DNA of 6,860 nucleotides from Candidatus Gastranaerophilales bacterium (lineage in GTDB: Bacteria > Cyanobacteriota > Vampirovibrionia > Gastranaerophilales > Gastranaerophilaceae). Position 1 is the first letter of the stretch; the number at the start of each line of letters is the position of its first letter. Positions 5,753 to 6,860 of the stretch are shown one piece after another. The notes beneath the pieces are model-generated. The model was not told the DNA's origin. It saw nothing but the letters and a program-made list of their open reading frames with translations, and did no database searches. The stretch covers positions 1 through 6,860 of the forward strand of contig JAJQDG010000105.1 of the NCBI GenBank assembly GCA_021202305.1, written 5' to 3'. The position numbers and the translations under genes were made by a program.

Positions 5753-6860
5753 ATGAAAAAATCATTTTTGATTTTAGTTCTATTAATAACAATTTGCAAC
5801 GGCGCCTATGCTTCAAAACTTCCCGATAATTTGTGGGCATATATTCAAAATCAGCTTCCAAAAGCAACTCAAAGGTTTGATTCCGTCATAATTCTTGATA
5901 ATTCAAATATGTATATCCCTTTGTATCCGGCTAATCGCAGCAATGTTGATAATATTTCCGTTGAATATACATATCCTGCGGGGAAAACACTAAAAAATCT
6001 TCCCGAGGTTGTTATTTTTAACAACAATTTTGTACTTATGAAGCTTTTTAAAGATTCAAAAGGCAATTATACAATAACTAAAAATGAAAATCTTCCCGAT
6101 AAGGTAAAACTCGGCGTAATGCCTCAAGATATGCTTGTACCTACGGGGTTAAAAATTCCCGAAAGTTTAAAAATAATTATGGGCGATCTTCTTATTCCAA
6201 ACAGAGGCGATAACCTGACAATTACAACAAGCGATACTACGCTTGGCGCAGATGAAGATGATTCAGGTGCGGACATTGTACCCATTAATCAAATGAAAAA
6301 CACAAAAGCTTTTTTTGTCAATAACAAGTCAAAATTTGTCCTTGTATATGACAAAGGCGGGAGCAAGCCCCTTTATGAAATCAAATTGAACGGCCTGCCG
6401 AATAAAATTATTACATCCCCTTTAACAAAATATGCGCTTTGTATGTATTTCGGCTCTAAAACTGCAGAAATTATCGACCTTGTTAATGAAAGGGTTTTAA
6501 CTAAAATTGATTTTGACAATATCCCGACCGATGCCGACCTTGACAAAACAACGCAAACAGCCTATGTTACTTCGGCAAAAGCAGGCGCCATTTACCTTGT
6601 TGACTTAAATTCGGCTTCATTGCAAAAAACAATTAAACTGGACAGAACTCCGGATAAAATTTCCGTTTCCGGCGAAGATAAACTGCTTGCGTTCAGCGAT
6701 AAGAATAATGAAAATATTTATCTTATGGATTTATCCGACAACGAGTATTCCATTAAAAAAATTGCAAACGTTCCAAATTTATCTTCACTTATTTTGGGGC
6801 ATAAAAAAATTGCGGCAATTTCAAGAACTCAAAATAAGGCATATATTTACAAAATAAATG
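5753..6860 (+). CDS. Secreted YVTN/YncE-like beta-propeller protein (3' end outside window)
   Basis: The frame is open from ATG 5753 to the right edge (369 codons). The ribosome site AGGGG (5742-5746) overlaps the dnaJ stop, and the gene starts 9 bp after it, so it belongs to the same transcript. 'MKKSFLILVLLITICNGAYA' is a classical Sec signal peptide with cleavage expected after AYA (residue 20). There is no Cys at the +1 position, so it is not a lipoprotein. Residues about 180-369 contain beta-propeller blades of the YVTN type, such as 'AYVTSAKAGAIYLVDLN' and 'LLAFSDKNNENIYLMDLS'. Each has the pattern hydrophobic strand, small loop, then I-x-x-[VIM]-D. Residues 21-175 are less clear and may be an N-terminal beta domain. 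The likely site is the periplasm or envelope, and a scaffold or binding role is inferred from the fold alone. The mature size is unknown. Confidence 0.85.
   Translation, partial: MKKSFLILVLLITICNGAYASKLPDNLWAYIQNQLPKATQRFDSVIILDNSNMYIPLYPANRSNVDNISVEYTYPAGKTLKNLPEVVIFNNNFVLMKLFKDSKGNYTITKNENLPDKVKLGVMPQDMLVPTGLKIPESLKIIMGDLLIPNRGDNLTITTSDTTLGADEDDSGADIVPINQMKNTKAFFVNNKSKFVLVYDKGGSKPLYEIKLNGLPNKIITSPLTKYALCMYFGSKTAEIIDLVNERVLTKIDFDNIPTDADLDKTTQTAYVTSAKAGAIYLVDLNSASLQKTIKLDRTPDKISVSGEDKLLAFSDKNNENIYLMDLSDNEYSIKKIANVPNLSSLILGHKKIAAISRTQNKAYIYKIN

Noticed and set aside
1..6860. CRISPR array, insertion sequence, tRNA or rRNA
   Set aside because: There are no regularly spaced direct repeats, no transposase-like frames or terminal inverted repeats, and no cloverleaf or rRNA-like segment.

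Overview
The window is AT-rich (roughly one third G+C by eye) and bacterial. Its grpE and dnaJ genes are ordinary. The accessory proteins resemble lineage-specific families that I associate with gut Melainabacteria/Vampirovibrionia (Candidatus Gastranaerophilales). These are a pseudopilin-like C-terminus with a 'DVNG...PNKWG.D.F.F' block, a protein opening 'MGFAASQARFLSLTAR' and ending in a coiled coil with 'NVIDKNIESSFETFG', and a YVTN-type beta-propeller. The lineage call is recollection plus inference and was not checked by any search.

Layout, left to right. (1) Positions 2-298 hold the 3' end of a pseudopilin-like gene. (2) Positions 299-677 hold no confident gene. They contain several tight short-loop hairpins and two overlapping coding-like open frames, which could be a decayed or frameshifted gene. 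(3) Positions 678-2602 encode an acidic YD-repeat protein split by a -1 frame change. The first 90 codons end at a stop directly behind a T-TTA-AAA heptamer, and the remaining about 551 codons continue in the -1 frame. A strong terminator follows. (4) Positions 2826-3071 encode an 81-residue Gly/Ser/Thr/Tyr-rich protein of unknown function. (5) Positions 3187-3885 (minus strand) encode a 232-residue protein with helical ends and a variable middle. It converges on gene 4 across a bidirectional terminator. (6) From 4020 onward a sigma70-type promoter drives grpE, dnaJ and a secreted beta-propeller protein that runs off the right edge.

The grpE-dnaJ-propeller genes look like one operon: grpE and dnaJ overlap in TAATG, and the ribosome site of the third gene overlaps the dnaJ stop. 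GrpE (nucleotide exchange) and DnaJ (J-domain co-chaperone) serve DnaK, which is not in the window. The left part holds three unrecognised accessory proteins without signal peptides. Two of them share an upstream motif, TGTAAA-N4-TGTAACAAG, that may mark co-regulation. The most interesting points are the frame junction at 941-950, the shared upstream motif, and the unexplained 299-677 stretch.
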